Below are positions 1 to 12,211 of a stretch of 64,000 bases of DNA, one piece after another (position 1 is the first letter of the stretch; each line of letters begins with the position of its first letter). Where the stretch lies: assembly GCA_034676185.1 (NCBI GenBank), contig JAUCCN010000004.1, forward strand, positions 1-64,000. The letters run 5' to 3'. Under the pieces are notes generated by a model, which was given only the letters and a program-made list of their open reading frames with translations, had not been told where the DNA came from and did not search any database. Source of the DNA: UBA7396 sp034676185. Its GTDB lineage: Bacteria > Patescibacteriota > Gracilibacteria > BD1-5 > UBA6164. The translations under genes were made by a program, and so were the position numbers.

Positions 1-343
1 GAATGATATTTGCATCAATAGTAAGAGCAAAATCTCCTCTAATTGATCCAGGAAGGGCTTCAGCTGGATTTGTTGCACCAGTTAAATTTCTTACGGTTTT
101 GATCACATTGCTTCCAGAAATTGCCATAGCAACAACAGGGGCAGAAGTCATATAAGCTTTAATTCCAGGAAAAAAAGGTTTGTCAGCTAAAAAATCATAG
201 TGTTCACTTACGATTTCATCACTTAAAAGCATCATTTTCATTCCAACGATTTTTAAACCTTTGTTTTCAAATCTTGAAACTATTTCTCCAACTAATCCTC
301 TTTGGATTGTATCTGGTTTTAATAGCACTAAAGTTGTTTCCAT
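1..343 (-). CDS. ndk: Nucleoside diphosphate kinase, partial (3' end outside window)
   Basis: Ndk transfers the gamma-phosphate between NTPs and NDPs through a phosphohistidine. The visible 114 residues begin METTLVLLKPDTIQRGLVGE, the classic Ndk N-terminus, and later show NLTGATNPAEALPGSIRGDF, the conserved nucleotide-binding segment. The window edge cuts the gene just before the expected catalytic His (N-x-x-H-G-S-D). The frame needs no UGA reassignment in the visible part. The ATG lies 74 nt downstream of the stop of the response regulator gene on the same strand, so the two may be cotranscribed. The family assignment is secure. Confidence 0.95.
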   Translation of the reverse strand, partial: METTLVLLKPDTIQRGLVGEIVSRFENKGLKIVGMKMMLLSDEIVSEHYDFLADKPFFPGIKAYMTSAPVVAMAISGSNVIKTVRNLTGATNPAEALPGSIRGDFALTIDANII

Positions 344-417
344 TGTATGGTACTTAACAAATAAAATGTGTGTGAATTATACAAAAAAAAATTAAAAATC
401 AAATTTAAGATTACATT

Positions 418-1089
418 TTATTCTAAAATATATCAAATATGCGGAATGGTTTGAAGAGGGAAATTATTTCAAAGTTTTTTTCTGAGTTTTGAAAGAGTAG
501 CATTTATGGTATTATTATTAATTTCTCTATCTATACGATGTCCCCATATTACTTTTATAAAATTTTCTTTTGATATAATTTTTCAAATATTTTCTATAAA
601 AAAGATAATTATATTTTTTTCTTTTTTGCTCAAGGTTATGTTTTGTCATTCAAATTGAATTTCTCCTGAAAGAGGTTCAAATACAATTCATTTATAAATA
701 ATCTTTGTATTTTGAGAAATATTTCTTGGTCTTCTTAAAATACTTCTGATTCGTGCTATGAGCTCTTCAGGACAAAAAGGTTTCGTAACAAAATCATCTA
801 TTCACATATCAAATCAAAAGAGTTTAGTTTCTAATATTCAAAATCAAGAAATAACTATAATAGGACGAGAGATTTTATTTGATTGTTTTAAATTTTGTAT
901 TATTTCAAATCAGGATCCATCTCATAGAGAGATATCTATAACATATAAATCAAAAATATCGTCAAAAAAACCATATTTCATAAATTCATTATAACTATAA
1001 AATTCATCAACTGTGTATCAGGCTCATCTGAGTTTTTTTGAAATTTTTTTTGCAAGGTTTTGTTCATCATCAATAATAGCAATATGCAT
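418..1089 (-). CDS. OmpR/PhoB-type response regulator
   Basis: A 223-residue two-component response regulator. The receiver domain (about residues 1-115) has the acidic pair D7/D8, phospho-acceptor D52 in VIDISLGDGSG and the conserved Lys in VTKPF (K103). The C-terminal part (about 125-223) is a winged-helix DNA-binding domain with the typical NNNTINATLSKLRKKL recognition-helix segment and the terminal GYILE hairpin. Several conserved glycines (LGDGSG, ISGFG) are encoded by TGA. No histidine kinase is adjacent, so it looks like an orphan regulator here. It follows the anchored repeat protein gene by 31 nt and probably shares its transcript. Confidence 0.92.
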
Positions 1090-1120
1090 TTTTGAAAAAA
1101 TTATAAAGAATTATTTAAAA

Positions 1121-1777
1121 TTATTTTGTATTAAATTTTGCATTATATTCATATAAACAAATTTCTTTAATATCGCTTGTATTTATTTTTGAACAAAGTT
1201 CTTTATAATTTCAAGAATTTACTATATTTTTTAAACGATTATAACGACATACATCTTGTCTGAATTCAGCTGTTTCTGTTTGAGTTCCTCAAAGTGTATC
1301 ACATCCATCAAAATCTGTAACTTTGCTCATATCATTAAATTTTGTTTCTATAGAAGTCATACAAGTTTCTTGGATATCTTTATTTTTAATTTTTTCACAT
1401 TTTGTGATATCTTCAGCTTTGGTAGCATTTTTAGAAACAATATTATAGTAACAAATATCAATTCTTTCTTGCTTTGTTTGATCTCAAAGAGTATCTAATT
1501 TATCACAATCTTGAGTAGTTTTTGCAAGAGAAAGAGGATCAAACTTTGCTTCTATAGAAGATATACAAACTTCTTGTATATTTTTATCTTTTATATCTTC
1601 ACATTTACTAACATCTTCAGCAGTTGTAGATGATTGTAATATTTTGTTATAAAGAGTTATATCTTCTTTATTTTCTTCTACAGGAGGAGTATATAGAACT
1701 TCCTTTTCTTTATAGATATAAAAAATTATTATTCCGAGTATAATAATAGGGAGAACTATAAAAGCATATTTTTTCAT
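1121..1777 (-). CDS. Membrane-anchored Cys-containing repeat protein, function unknown
   Basis: A 218-residue protein that starts with MKKYAFIVLPIIILGIIIFY, a single N-terminal membrane anchor. The rest is predicted to be outside the membrane and contains a repeated unit of about 75 residues: KCEDIKDKNIQEVCISSIE is echoed by KCEKIKNKDIQETCMTSIE and more weakly near the C-terminus by LCSKINTSDIKEICL. Each unit has two cysteines spaced for a disulfide. I do not recognise the family. It has its own promoter-like signal (TTGCAA-N16-TATACT) upstream and is followed at 31 nt by the response regulator gene, so it may belong to an envelope-sensing unit; that role is inference. Confidence 0.85.
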
Positions 1778-1811
1778 AGTAAAAAATTATAAAAGTAAAA
1801 ATTTTTCGTGA

Positions 1812-1839
1812 AGTATAGCATATAGTTTTATTTTTGCAA
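1812..1839 (-). promoter_or_regulatory. Promoter, TTGCAA-N16-TATACT
   Basis: On the minus strand a TTGCAA -35-like hexamer (plus 1834-1839) is separated by 16 nt from TATACT (plus 1812-1817). Transcription would start about 25 nt upstream of the ATG at 1777. The TTGCAA hexamer recurs at several other putative promoters in the window. Confidence 0.55.
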
Positions 1840-1852
1840 GAAAAAAATTGAA

Positions 1853-1888
1853 AAACAGATTTTAAGAAATATTTCTTAAAATCTGTTT
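1853..1888 (-). terminator. Intrinsic terminator after surface protein A
   Basis: A perfect inverted repeat: AAACAGATTTTAAGAA, a 4-nt loop, and its complement. It lies 25 nt past the stop of the 1913-5053 gene and is flanked by A and T runs, so it could act in both directions. Confidence 0.75.
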
Positions 1889-1912
1889 ATGATTATTAAA
1901 ATAGAGTTACAT

Positions 1913-4900
1913 TTAAGCTCAACCTCAATCATATCCTGGAGGTGGAGGTGGACAATTACTTTCAGTAGCATCATAACGATATAATGATACATTTTGATTG
2001 AAAGTTCAATCAGGATTTACATATAAATCTCAAAAGACTACAGTTATGAAAAAATCTGAAGTATATTTAGCAGACCATCTTCCTCAACTAATATCACAAC
2101 CATTATAGGATTTAATATTAGGTTTTGGTAGAGGGAGATTCAGAGAATCTATTTGAGAAATCATTTGTTGAGTATCTATATTTTTTCCAAATTGCCAATC
2201 AGGAATTAAAGTAGGCCCTGCATTTTGATTTATGTAGTTTTGATTATGTCAATCTAGTTGAGTATTCATTCCACCAGAATCAAATATTCTTTGAACTTCT
2301 TGTTTAATTTCTTGATTTGTTTTTCCAGCAGGACACCAGAGTGTTTTTATTGGAGGTTTTCCTGCATGTCTTGAGTTAGATATAACATAAAGTTTTAAGT
2401 TTGGTGCAGGAGGAGTAAAGTATCATTGGAATGTTAATGATTGAGTTCAATACATATATTTATAATTAGAACATCCATCTTGTCCTGAGTGTCAGCCAAC
2501 ACAATAAGGAATTAAATTATCATTACTATTTCCTGGATTTGGAGTATAATTAGCTGTATATGTTGGAGTATAATATGTTTGAGTCATACAATTTTCAGCT
2601 TGTTTATTTGCAATACAATTTACTGTTTCTCAACCATTGGTTCAAGTACAATTCCAAGTCCAAGGTCAAGTTCAAGTTACTGAACTTGGAGTTCAAGAAT
2701 TACAGAGATTTGTAGTTGGAGTTGCAGCTATAGTAGTATTATGTGTAGTTCAACATACTCCATGTGTGGTAGCGATGTCTCATCAACCTGTTTTAGAAGC
2801 AGAACAGAAATCTGTACTTCCACCATTTGAACCATTACAAGACCAAGTCCAAGGTCAAGTTCATGTTACTGTACTTGGAGTTCAACTATTACATAGATTT
2901 CATGTAGGGGCTGTACTCAGAGAAGTATTATGAGAACTTCCACATGTTCAAGGAGTTCATCAACTTGATTTTATGGCTGTACAAGAGGAATTTGCTCCAC
3001 CATTTAAACCATTACAAGTCCATGACCAAGGTCAATTTCCACTTACTGCACTAGGAGTTCAACTATTACATAAATTTGAAGTAGGAATTGAAGCAAGATT
3101 TGCTCCATTAGAACCTCAACATACTCATGCTATTATTGAAACAGGAGCACTTCATTTTACTACACAATTTAAGCTATGCCCAGGAATACAATATGCCATA
3201 CAACTTGAACCAGATACTATTCCATTTACTCCATGTTCTATAACAACTTCTTTTCCACCAACAGTAGCTTTACAACTAGCTACTTCACATTTTAGTGTAT
3301 TTGGATTCCAATCTTGTCATGCAATACATCACATTTTACATTCATTTATTGATGGTTTTCCTGGTTGTCCATTACAACTATATTGCATAAATTTTCAAGT
3401 ATTAGCATCTACTCAAGTAGGAGCTAACCATTTTTGTCCTCCAGTAAGTGTTCAAGGACATTGTACTAAGGATCAAGAATATGAGTTACAAGTTGAAGTT
3501 CAACCTCATTTATAAACTTCTCATTGCTCTATATTTCATTCAAGAGTATAATTTCTCCAGATATCACTCGTATTTGTTAAATCACCAGATAGTTTTACTT
3601 TAGGAGGAGAATTATCTATATTTACTGTTCATTTTTGTATTTTTTCTGAATTTGGATTTATACTTATTCCATCATTTTCACTTCTTGCCATATCTTTTGC
3701 TTCAACAATAAGAAGATTTTGCCCCTCATCAAAACATTCATCAAGTCTACTTTTTCCAAATAAACTCAGTAAACTTGGTTGGGATTTTCAAAGAGCTGTA
3801 AAAGAAGCATCATATTTAATAATAAATCCGTTTGTATATTGAGACTTTACTCAGCTTGGAGATGTTGTACTTGCTAATATACTATTTAAATCTGTAGCAT
3901 TTGGTGTGTAAGTAGCATTACAAGCTCAGAGAATTATATTTACTGATCCAATTCATGAAGGATCACTTCATATTGTAATTTCAAGTCATTTTAATAAATC
4001 AGCTCAAAAACCAGCTTGTCAACGAGCTCTATACTTTTCACATCCATCTTTTGTACTTGAACTTGCTCCTTTATATCTTGTAATATTACACCAAGTTTCT
4101 ATATCATCTGTAAATACATTTCATACTGAATTTATACTTACTGTAGGTGCAGTACTATCTCAAGTAGCATATCTTCATTCCACCTTACAAACTTGTTTAT
4201 TTTGGTATGATGTATATTGTCTTTGTATATTTCAAAGTTGATCAAAACTTGTTACTAAATTATCTCTTGAATATCAAGTAGTACATTGTGCATGTCTTCA
4301 TGAATATTCATTTTTTATAGATATTGATGATGGATTACAATTTCACATTGGACAATACCATATTCCAGATGTAGGAGCAATATGTGTAACATTTACTGTT
4401 GCTTTTGCATTACAAGATTGTCCAACATCATTTCCTAATTTTATATTATTTCCAGATTGAGAAAAATAAAATATTCATTCTTTATCAGTATAGTTAGTAT
4501 AGGAATCAGTTCAAATTGCAGATGATGAATATTGTTCACATCCATTTGCTGCAGTTCTACAACTATTATATAGTGCAACTCAACAAGCAGAAGTTGCACA
4601 AGTTTTATAATTTGTAGATGCTATTCAACAAGCAGAAGCAGCACAAGTTTTATAATTTGTAGTACAACTTGTTGTAGTATAACCGGCATAACTACAAGTG
4701 GATCAAGTAGCACATACTTGAGTTTTACTTGGATCATCATTTGCATATCAACATGCAGTATAACTTGCAACTCAACAAGTAGATGTAGCACAAGAGTTAT
4801 AATTATAACTTGCAACTCAACAAGCGGCATTAGTACATGTATTATATGATTGTACTCAACAAGCGGCATTTCTTGCATTGTAATACATTGAACATGAATA

Positions 4901-5053
4901 GGTTCATCAAGTTGGAGAATATGTTTTTGTCTCAGCAGTACAAAATATATTACTTTCATAACTTCCTTTTTGAATCGTTCCTGGAACTACTCAAGCATAT
5001 GTAACCCCAAAATAGCTAAAAAGCAATGTAAAAATTAATATTATTTTTTTCAT
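1913..5053 (-). CDS. Giant secreted Cys-rich surface protein A
   Basis: A 1046-residue predicted exported protein. It has an N-terminal signal peptide (MKKIILIFTLLFSYFGVTYA) followed by GVVPGTIQKGSY. The N-terminal third carries repeats with the theme ACGVASYN/NYKTCA (roughly residues 35-145), each with paired Cys. The middle contains an Ig-like stretch (NIDNSPPKVKLSGDL). Three copies of a Cys/Gly/Trp repeat of the type NLCNSGTPS...GPW.W.C.G.NGG follow at about plus 2620-3115. The C-terminus ends in a Pro/Gly-rich tail (NCPPPPPGYDGGGA). It is paralogous to the gene at 9186-12134. It lies 72 nt downstream of surface protein B and has its own promoter-like signal. A role as adhesin or surface fibre is inferred from architecture only. 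Confidence 0.88.
2620..3115 (-). repeat. Three tandem Cys/Gly/Trp protein repeats within surface protein A
   Basis: Three diverged copies encode NLCNSGTPS followed by a GPW.W.C and NGG motif, at roughly plus 2985-3115, 2808-2938 and 2620-2745. One related copy occurs in the paralogue at about 10080-10215. Copies differ at many third positions, so the expansion is not recent. Confidence 0.75.
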
Positions 5054-5077
5054 AATTTTCAAAATTATAAGTATATA

Positions 5078-5107
5078 AGTATATTAAATGAATTTATTCT
5101 AAATCAA
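5078..5107 (-). promoter_or_regulatory. Promoter of surface protein A, TTGATT-N18-TATACT
   Basis: TTGATT (plus 5102-5107) and TATACT (plus 5078-5083) are 18 nt apart on the minus strand. The block AAATTCATTTAATATACTT is conserved in front of the paralogue at 12134 with the same spacing. Confidence 0.6.
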
Positions 5108-5125
5108 TTTTTTTACTATTGACAT

Positions 5126-8100
5126 TTATTTATCTATTTTAGACATTATGCTTGGGGATTTACTCCAACTGTTATCTCTTTCAACTAAAAGTGGGTAGAT
5201 TATATAATCTAAATCAGTAATTCTTCTGAGATCTCAAGGATTTAATCCTTCTAAAGTAGCACAAGAGTCAAATGTAATTTTTTTACTTTCATTATCATAA
5301 GTTATCTTACAATCCTTGTCGTCATCATTTTTTAATCATCCTGATCTTTTCCCATTTGTTCAAGCTATAATAAATGTATTACGATTTGTTTGATCTTGAG
5401 ATTCTAAACTATATCTTCTAATAGTTACTAAGTCAAAAATATAAGCATTTTTTTGAGAACAATTTTGTATTATATACGGGCATTTTGAATCTGCTTCTGA
5501 TTTATATCAACCAATGGTATTAAGAGATAGAGTAGAACCATATATATGGAGTTGATTTTCTAATTGCCCACTAGTAATATTATTATCAAAAAGAGATCAA
5601 TTATTTACATCATTATTATTATGACTATATGATACCATAGGTCATTGAGAAACTATGAAAGCATCAATATTAGTTACATTTTGATTGATAAAAGTCCATC
5701 AATTTACATTTGAATCTCTTGTTAAAGTAGGACTTCAATCAGGAATTGTTATATTTTTTAATCCACTATCAGTAATAGTTCCTATAAGAAGTTGAGCATT
5801 TTTTCCAAAAGTAGAAATGTTTGATTGAATATATGTAGATCCATCTTTTACTATAATTGTTCTTTTTTGATTATTATCTAAAACACAAGTATTATTATTA
5901 GAACATTTAATATTTGTATTTCATTGTATAAATGATATTTGTTCTCCATTAATATTTATTGTACATTTCTCCTCTCATTTTTTCAAAAAGGATTCATCTA
6001 TTATATCTTTTGAACACCATTCATGGTTATTTCATTTTCCAAATCAAGCTGTATTTAAAGCTACATTCTTTTTAAAATTTGTAATAAAATCATATCTGGT
6101 AAGATTTTCTCATACATTTAAATTTGCTTTTCTTCATTTATCTCTATCAATAATCATTAAATCTTCACTATTTGACATACCAGTAATAGCAATTCACATA
6201 CCACTTAATAATCAAGCTGATAAAATAGGGTCTCAAAGGATAACATATGTTCAGTTTCATTCATTGTATGGTCCAGTTGTTGGGAAATAATAACGAGAAT
6301 TTTTATCAGCAGTTGTAGCATCATCACTTTTGCTATCTGATACATTTCTTGAAATTGAAGGAAGTGATATTTGAGTTCCTCAAATATCATAACTAATATG
6401 TGATATATATCACATATTAAAGCCATATCAATCTATATGATAATTTTCTTTTATAGGACTTGATTTTGTAAAATATTCTTTTGATGAACCTATATAATTT
6501 GCAGGGATTTTACTTCAAGTATTTATTTTTGTTGTTCCACTAGTAGTATCACTATATATATTAAAGATATCTGGTGTAAATTTTGGAGTAAGATTTTCAG
6601 CTCAAGTATATGATGGAAGATATTGCTCTTGTATGTATGAATTGCTATCAATAATATTATTACTAAATTTATGAATTTCTTTTATATGAGGTTGTGCCGG
6701 AGCTAATCTAATTAAATGATTTAATGACAAATCCTTTGCCCCATATATAAAAGGAGAAGCAAATTCTAGGCTTACATTATCACTTGCTCATAAACTACTA
6801 TAAGTTGTTGTTGCTTTATTTATTTCAATTTTTCAATAATCAGTTTGAAAATGAGAATCTAAATCAGTTTTATAATCACTGTTACTTAAAAATTTTGTAT
6901 TAGGGCTACTTATCATATTTGTAGTTCAAGATACAACAATATTCTCATTATTAAAAGCTCAAATATTACCATAAATTCATACTCAATTAGTAGGAGTATC
7001 GTTAGTAGCTTTAGGAATAATATTTGTTAAACTTAGTGTAGCATTTTCGTTTAAATAGGGATATGCTCAAGCACTTGGTACAAGAGAACTTGCAGAAAAT
7101 TGGTAAGATCAATTATTTATATTATATCAATTTTCAGGAATTTCTTTAAAAGAAATAGTTCAATTATCTGTATTAATATTACCTGTACTGGTTTCATTTG
7201 AATCATTTTTTTCTGGTAATAAATCTGTAATTTTTACTTGTCTTACACCAGAGGGGGTTGTAGTAATTTGATTTGGAAACAACCCATTTTTAAATGTGAA
7301 CTTTATATCAACATTTTTTATTACCACATTGTTATTCTCTGCTGCTCTTACTCCAACAATTGCATTTCCATGAAAATCTTTTAATTTTGTAGTAGTTTGA
7401 TATGTATCTAATCCATTTGCAAATATTCTATTATTTCCAGTGATACTCTTTATATCTAAAGATATTTCTGAATTATTTCTATTTAATACATTGGCAACTA
7501 CTCTAAAATTCAGTTGTGGTTCTAAACAGTTTCATACATTATCACAAATTCAATTTACTCAGGAAGTAGAAAATGAGGTTGAATATTTTCTGTATCAATT
7601 TTCTCTAGTTTTATTGTTTAAATCATCAGTATCTACTTTACTAAAATTATGAGAGTCAGTTATATTATTATTTTTATATCTATCATTGTAGGTAAAAATA
7701 TAATCTTTCCCATTTTTATTTTTAGCTTGTTCTATTGCTACTTGAGGACTTAATCAATGAGTTGGTATTCAGGCATTATACCATTCAGGATTATTTCCAT
7801 TTTGAATTCCAATATCATTGAGTTGAGAAAATAATCTTTGACTAGTACTTGCAGCAATAAATTTTGATGAGGCGTTAGTACTTTTATGACTATTATCAGA
7901 TATATAAGTATCCCATACAGTAGTTCACCCATTTTCAAAAGTTAATAGTTTTTCAATAGCTGATTTTTCATCAATACCAGAAGCCATATTTGGCTTTGTA
8001 TTATCTCTAACTGCATAAAATACTAGTTCAGAATAATTTGCTTTTCATCCATTTTTTCAAATAGTATTATCATATATTCTTACAATAAATTTTCATTGAG

Positions 8101-8950
8101 AGTTTTCTCATAAACCTAGTTTTGAAGTTTGTATTCAAAGATCTTGTCAAAGTGTTGATATGGGAGTATGATCATGTTTTAATAGTTCAATTTTTCCTGT
8201 TTGAGAGACAAAATTACGAAGACTACTTCAAAAAGTATCAGATGTGAGTGTGGTAAGATTAAATTGTTGAGAATCGTTATTTTTATAATAAATAGTATGT
8301 AAATTTATTCTTTGATGATTTGTTTTTTCTGTAGGTATAGGTCAACTATATTCTGTAATGGAAGGGGTATTATAAGTTCATGCATTTGAGTCACTTCCAT
8401 TTGTAGCACTATCAAATTTATAAAGTGTATCATAATTTATTCATTGAACTTTTGAGTCACTATGTACATACATAAAATTACTATTTTCAGTAATCCCAGT
8501 AAGTTGAAATTGAGGAGCTGTTTTATCAATTTTATATGTATATTCTATTTGTGCAGTATTATCTGCATAATCCACTAGGAATATAGTAACAGTATAGGTT
8601 CATTCTCCTTCAAACTCAAGAGAAGTAATTCCATCAAATAAAGAAATAAAACCTTCACTTGCTACTCTTGTAGAAGTAGGAGGAGTTTCAATTTTTATGG
8701 TATTTAGGTTTCCATTTTGAAAATTTTCTCATTTATATGTGAGTTTTCCAATACTTCCATATTTATGAAAATATCACATTCCACAGTTTGGTAAACTTGC
8801 ATGTGGGCTACACCATTTTATTTGATAATATCCGGTTTTTATTCATGAAGTAAGAGGAATAACTCCTGATGCAAGGGTATTATTTCCTCATATAATAAGA
8901 CTAAATAAAAAGAGAATTATTCATAATAATATATTTGTTTTTATTTTCAT
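5126..8950 (-). CDS. Giant secreted surface protein B
   Basis: A 1274-residue predicted exported protein with an N-terminal hydrophobic signal (MKIKTNILLGIILFLFSLII). The N-terminal part contains an Ig-like segment (YKIDKTAPQFQLTGITE). Long Asn/Ser/Thr-rich beta-type regions follow. The conserved C-terminal part includes LHIYGSTLSLNTIGGYK, CPYIIQNC and DYIIYPLLVERD. It is a full-length paralogue of the gene at 12212-16039 (1275 residues), with the same order of motifs. It sits immediately upstream of surface protein A, and the pair occurs twice in tandem. No enzymatic motif was recognised. An extracellular structural or adhesive role is inferred from size, signal peptide and composition. Confidence 0.88.
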
Positions 8951-9012
8951 AAGGGGGGAAATTACAAAATAATAAAGATATAATTTTGGTAATACTACTT
9001 ATTACTGAATAA

Positions 9013-9041
9013 ATTGTATTATATATTTTAAAAATTGTCAA
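9013..9041 (-). promoter_or_regulatory. Promoter of surface protein B, TTGACA-N17-TACAAT
   Basis: On the minus strand TTGACA (plus 9036-9041) and TACAAT (plus 9013-9018) are 17 nt apart, a near-consensus sigma70 promoter. The same promoter with the same spacing precedes the paralogue at 16039. The 5' leader (about 55 nt) is also similar between copies. Confidence 0.75.
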
Positions 9042-9075
9042 ATTATTTTCTCATATAATAATTTTAGAAAAATAA

Positions 9076-9115
9076 AAAAATAGATTTTAAGGGGGTATTC
9101 TTAAAATCTATTTTT
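9076..9115 (-). terminator. Intrinsic terminator between the two surface-protein modules
   Basis: An inverted repeat (AAAAATAGATTTTAAG, 8-nt loop, complement) begins about 70 nt after the stop of the A' gene and lies upstream of the promoter of gene B. It makes each A/B module its own transcription unit. Its sequence resembles the terminator at 1853-1888. Confidence 0.75.
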
Positions 9116-9185
9116 ATTTATTGATTAGATTTAATAAAATGCTAGATTTCTATAAAAATTACTATTTATAGAGTATAAAATATGA

Positions 9186-12134
9186 TTATCATCATACACA
9201 AGCACCTTGTTCTATATACCAATGAGCATCATAATAAGATTTTGTACATCCTCCTTCTTCACAATTTGTAGTATACCCAGCTTCTTTCCAAATTGCTTGT
9301 CAACCACTAGAAACAATAATGGTATCACATTTTTGGGCATTAGTAAGTTTATCGTATTCTGGAGAACATCAATTGATATAAATAGTTTTACATTGAGGAG
9401 TACCTCCTCCATCTGTAGAACCTGTTTCACCTATCCCGGTCTCTACTACTATATATGAAATAGTATCAAACTTATTTTTACTCATAGTTCCAATAGAATA
9501 ATCTCCTCATGTAGCACCTACTACCATACTACGAAGAATTAAATTTCATTGAGCAGTAAATGAATTTGCATATTTTTCATGTGCAACTAGATACCCATTA
9601 TAAGGAGTAGTTACAATTCATTTATTTGTATCATATGTAATAGTAATTGAGTCAACTGGAGGTTGAGTTGGTGGTCCAGGCCATATATAGAGAGGAACTG
9701 TTTTACTAGTAGGAGTGATAGCAGCACAAGTACTATTTCCAGAGTGTACCCAAATTCATATTCCAGAAATACTTCCTACATCTTTACAAGCTACTTGAGT
9801 GCTTCCTGTTAAAGGATTAGTGGTATCAGAAATAGTTATTTGGTAATCAATAGGGAAGAGACAAGTTTGGGAAGAGTTAGCTCCACATCTTCCTGGATCA
9901 ACTGTTGCATAATTGAGACGAAATACACAATATTCTCAACTATCAGGATTTCTTAAAGTAGTACGAACTTCCTCTCAAGTAATACTATCTTTTGTCCATT
10001 CTAAATTTGCACCTTCACAACCTTGTACTGTTGGTTCTGGAGTGGTTGGAATTGTTGTAGTTTCAGATTTATTCGCACTACAAGATGCATTAGCCCCACC
10101 ATTACTTCCATTACAAGTCCAAGCCCAAGGTCAAATTCCAGTTACAGCACTTGGAGTTCACCTATCACAGAGATTTGATGTTGGAATTGAACCTAAATTT
10201 GCTCCATTAGAACCTCAACATATTCAGTTTATTGTAGTAGATATTGGTGAAGAAGTAGGTTTTACTACACAATTTAAACTATGTCCAGGAATACAATATG
10301 CCATACAACTTGAACCAGATACTACTCCATTTATTCAATGTTGTATAATTACTTCTGCTCATCCAACAAAAGCTTTACATACATTTCCTTCACATTTATT
10401 TGTATTTGGATTCCAAATTTGTCAACTAGGACATCATGGTCTACATTCACTTTCATCAGGAAAAGGTCCTAAATTATCACATTTATATTGCATAAATTTT
10501 CAATCTGCTTGTACTCAGGCTGGAGCTACCCGGATTTGTCATGTAGGTAATGTGAGTTTTTTCGTACAATCTCAAGTGAGTGCTCAAGTAAAACTTTTAC
10601 ATTCATTGTGTACTCAACCTTCATATATTTCTCATTGCCTTATATTTCCTGTGAGAGTGTAATTTCTCCACATTCCTGTATTGGTTATACTTCCAGAATT
10701 AAAAAATCATCAAATAGTGGTTCCGCTTAAAGAAGTAGTAAGTAAATCACCTGTTAATTCAAGTTTTGCTGTTGAATTATCTATATTGATAGTTCAAAGT
10801 ATTACTTTTTCTCAAATATTTGCTTTGAGAGTAACTCCATCTACATCGCTTCTTGCCATATCTTTAATAAGAATAGCTAGAGAATTTTTTCATTCTTTTA
10901 GACATTCATCAAGTCTTGTTTTTCAAAATACTGATAATAATCATCATTGTCATTTAAATGAACCATCTGTAATATTTCAAGTGTATGGAATAGTAAAACC
11001 ATTTTTTTGTTCTGGTTTTTTCCAAGTTCCATCTGCATTAATAATAGAAGCAATAGCTTGATTATCAATTTTATAAGTTTTATCACAAGCTCAAAGTTTG
11101 ATTTGTACTTCTCAAATTCCTGAAGGATCTCAAGGAATAGTGATTTGTAATCATTTGAGTAAATCTATTTGAGGTCCTTGATTTCAAGATGTAATCTCTG
11201 AATTTTTCTTTTTATAAAATTCACACCCAGGATTTTCATCTGCTTTATATGTATATCAGTCTTGTCTATATTTATTTATATTACACCATTCATTATCATT
11301 TGACGTAAATACATTTCCTACTCAATTTATCGTAGCTTTAGGTGCTGTATCATCTCAATCTGCATATCTTCCTTCTACTCTACAACTTGTTGATGATGGA
11401 GTTCTATATCTTTTAAAGGTTCATATTTGGTCAAACTCAATTAAACTATCTTCTCCAAATCATGGTTGGCAAGATCAATTTGATCAAGTATCCTTATAAT
11501 AGTGTAATACTACACCTTCTAGAGGACACGAATTTTTCATTTCTTTCACAGCTTCTTGTGTATTATGACTTATTTTTCAATTTGCCGATAGATAACAATT
11601 TTTAGGATCACTACAGTTCAGTCAGGGTCATACTAAAGATCATCCTATATCACAAACTCATCAGCTACAGTTTGTTACTTTCTTTTTCGCTCCAGGGGGA
11701 GTGTGCGGTGTTCATATACTTGAAGCAAAACATGATGCTGACTTATCATTACCAAGTATCACTGTATAGGGAGCATCCTTAAAATGAGCTTCTGCAGAAC
11801 CAGAGGTATATCCGTTATATGTTATACCATTAATACCCACTATTTTTTGTTTTTTACAACTTGAATAATCATCTACCCATATATAACTACTACAAGTTTG
11901 ACCTACAACGACACCACTTGCGTTTTTTATATCCTCATAGCTAGCACATACTTGTTTCTTATTATACTCAATACAAGGACACGAGTAACCAGCTGGAGCA
12001 TAAGTACCTCATTCTGATCCACAACTTGATGCAGCAGTATGTGTTCCTTTTTTTATAGTTCCTGGAACTACTCAAGCATTTGCTATTCCAATATAACTGA
12101 GAAGGAGGATAAAAATCAATATTATTTTTCTCAT
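9186..12134 (-). CDS. Giant secreted Cys-rich surface protein A' (paralogue of A)
   Basis: A 982-residue predicted exported protein. The signal peptide MRKIILIFILLLSYIGIANA is followed by GVVPGTIKKG, matching protein A. The first section has Cys pairs (CGSEGGTYAPAGYSCPC); a central Ig-like part and a single NLCNSGTPS-type repeat (about plus 10080-10215) follow. The C-terminal 300 residues differ from protein A: they have a Pro-rich linker (PGPPTQPPVDS) and a short Cys-rich EGF-like end (CEEGGCTKSYYDAHWYIEQG). An in-frame ATG two codons upstream (12140) is an alternative start; alignment with A favours 12134. It lies 77 nt downstream of B'. Confidence 0.88.
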
Positions 12135-12160
12135 AATCATTTTGATAATTATAAATTTAA

Positions 12161-12190
12161 AGTATATTAAATGAATTTAGTTGAAATCAA
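12161..12190 (-). promoter_or_regulatory. Promoter of surface protein A', TTGATT-N18-TATACT
   Basis: TTGATT (plus 12185-12190) and TATACT (plus 12161-12166) have the same 18-nt spacing and flanking AAATTCATTTAATATACTT block as in front of surface protein A. Confidence 0.6.
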
Positions 12191-12211
12191 TTTTTTTCAT
12201 ATTGACTTTTA

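Noticed and set aside
2620..3115. CRISPR-like or minisatellite DNA repeats
   Set aside because: The similarity is at protein level, in frame with the surface protein, and diverged at third positions.
2637..3515. Plus-strand open frames opposite surface protein A (and similarly 9913-11061)
   Set aside because: They are antisense shadows of Cys/Gly-rich minus-strand genes with signal peptides and promoters; their translations have no domain and reflect the complementary repeat.
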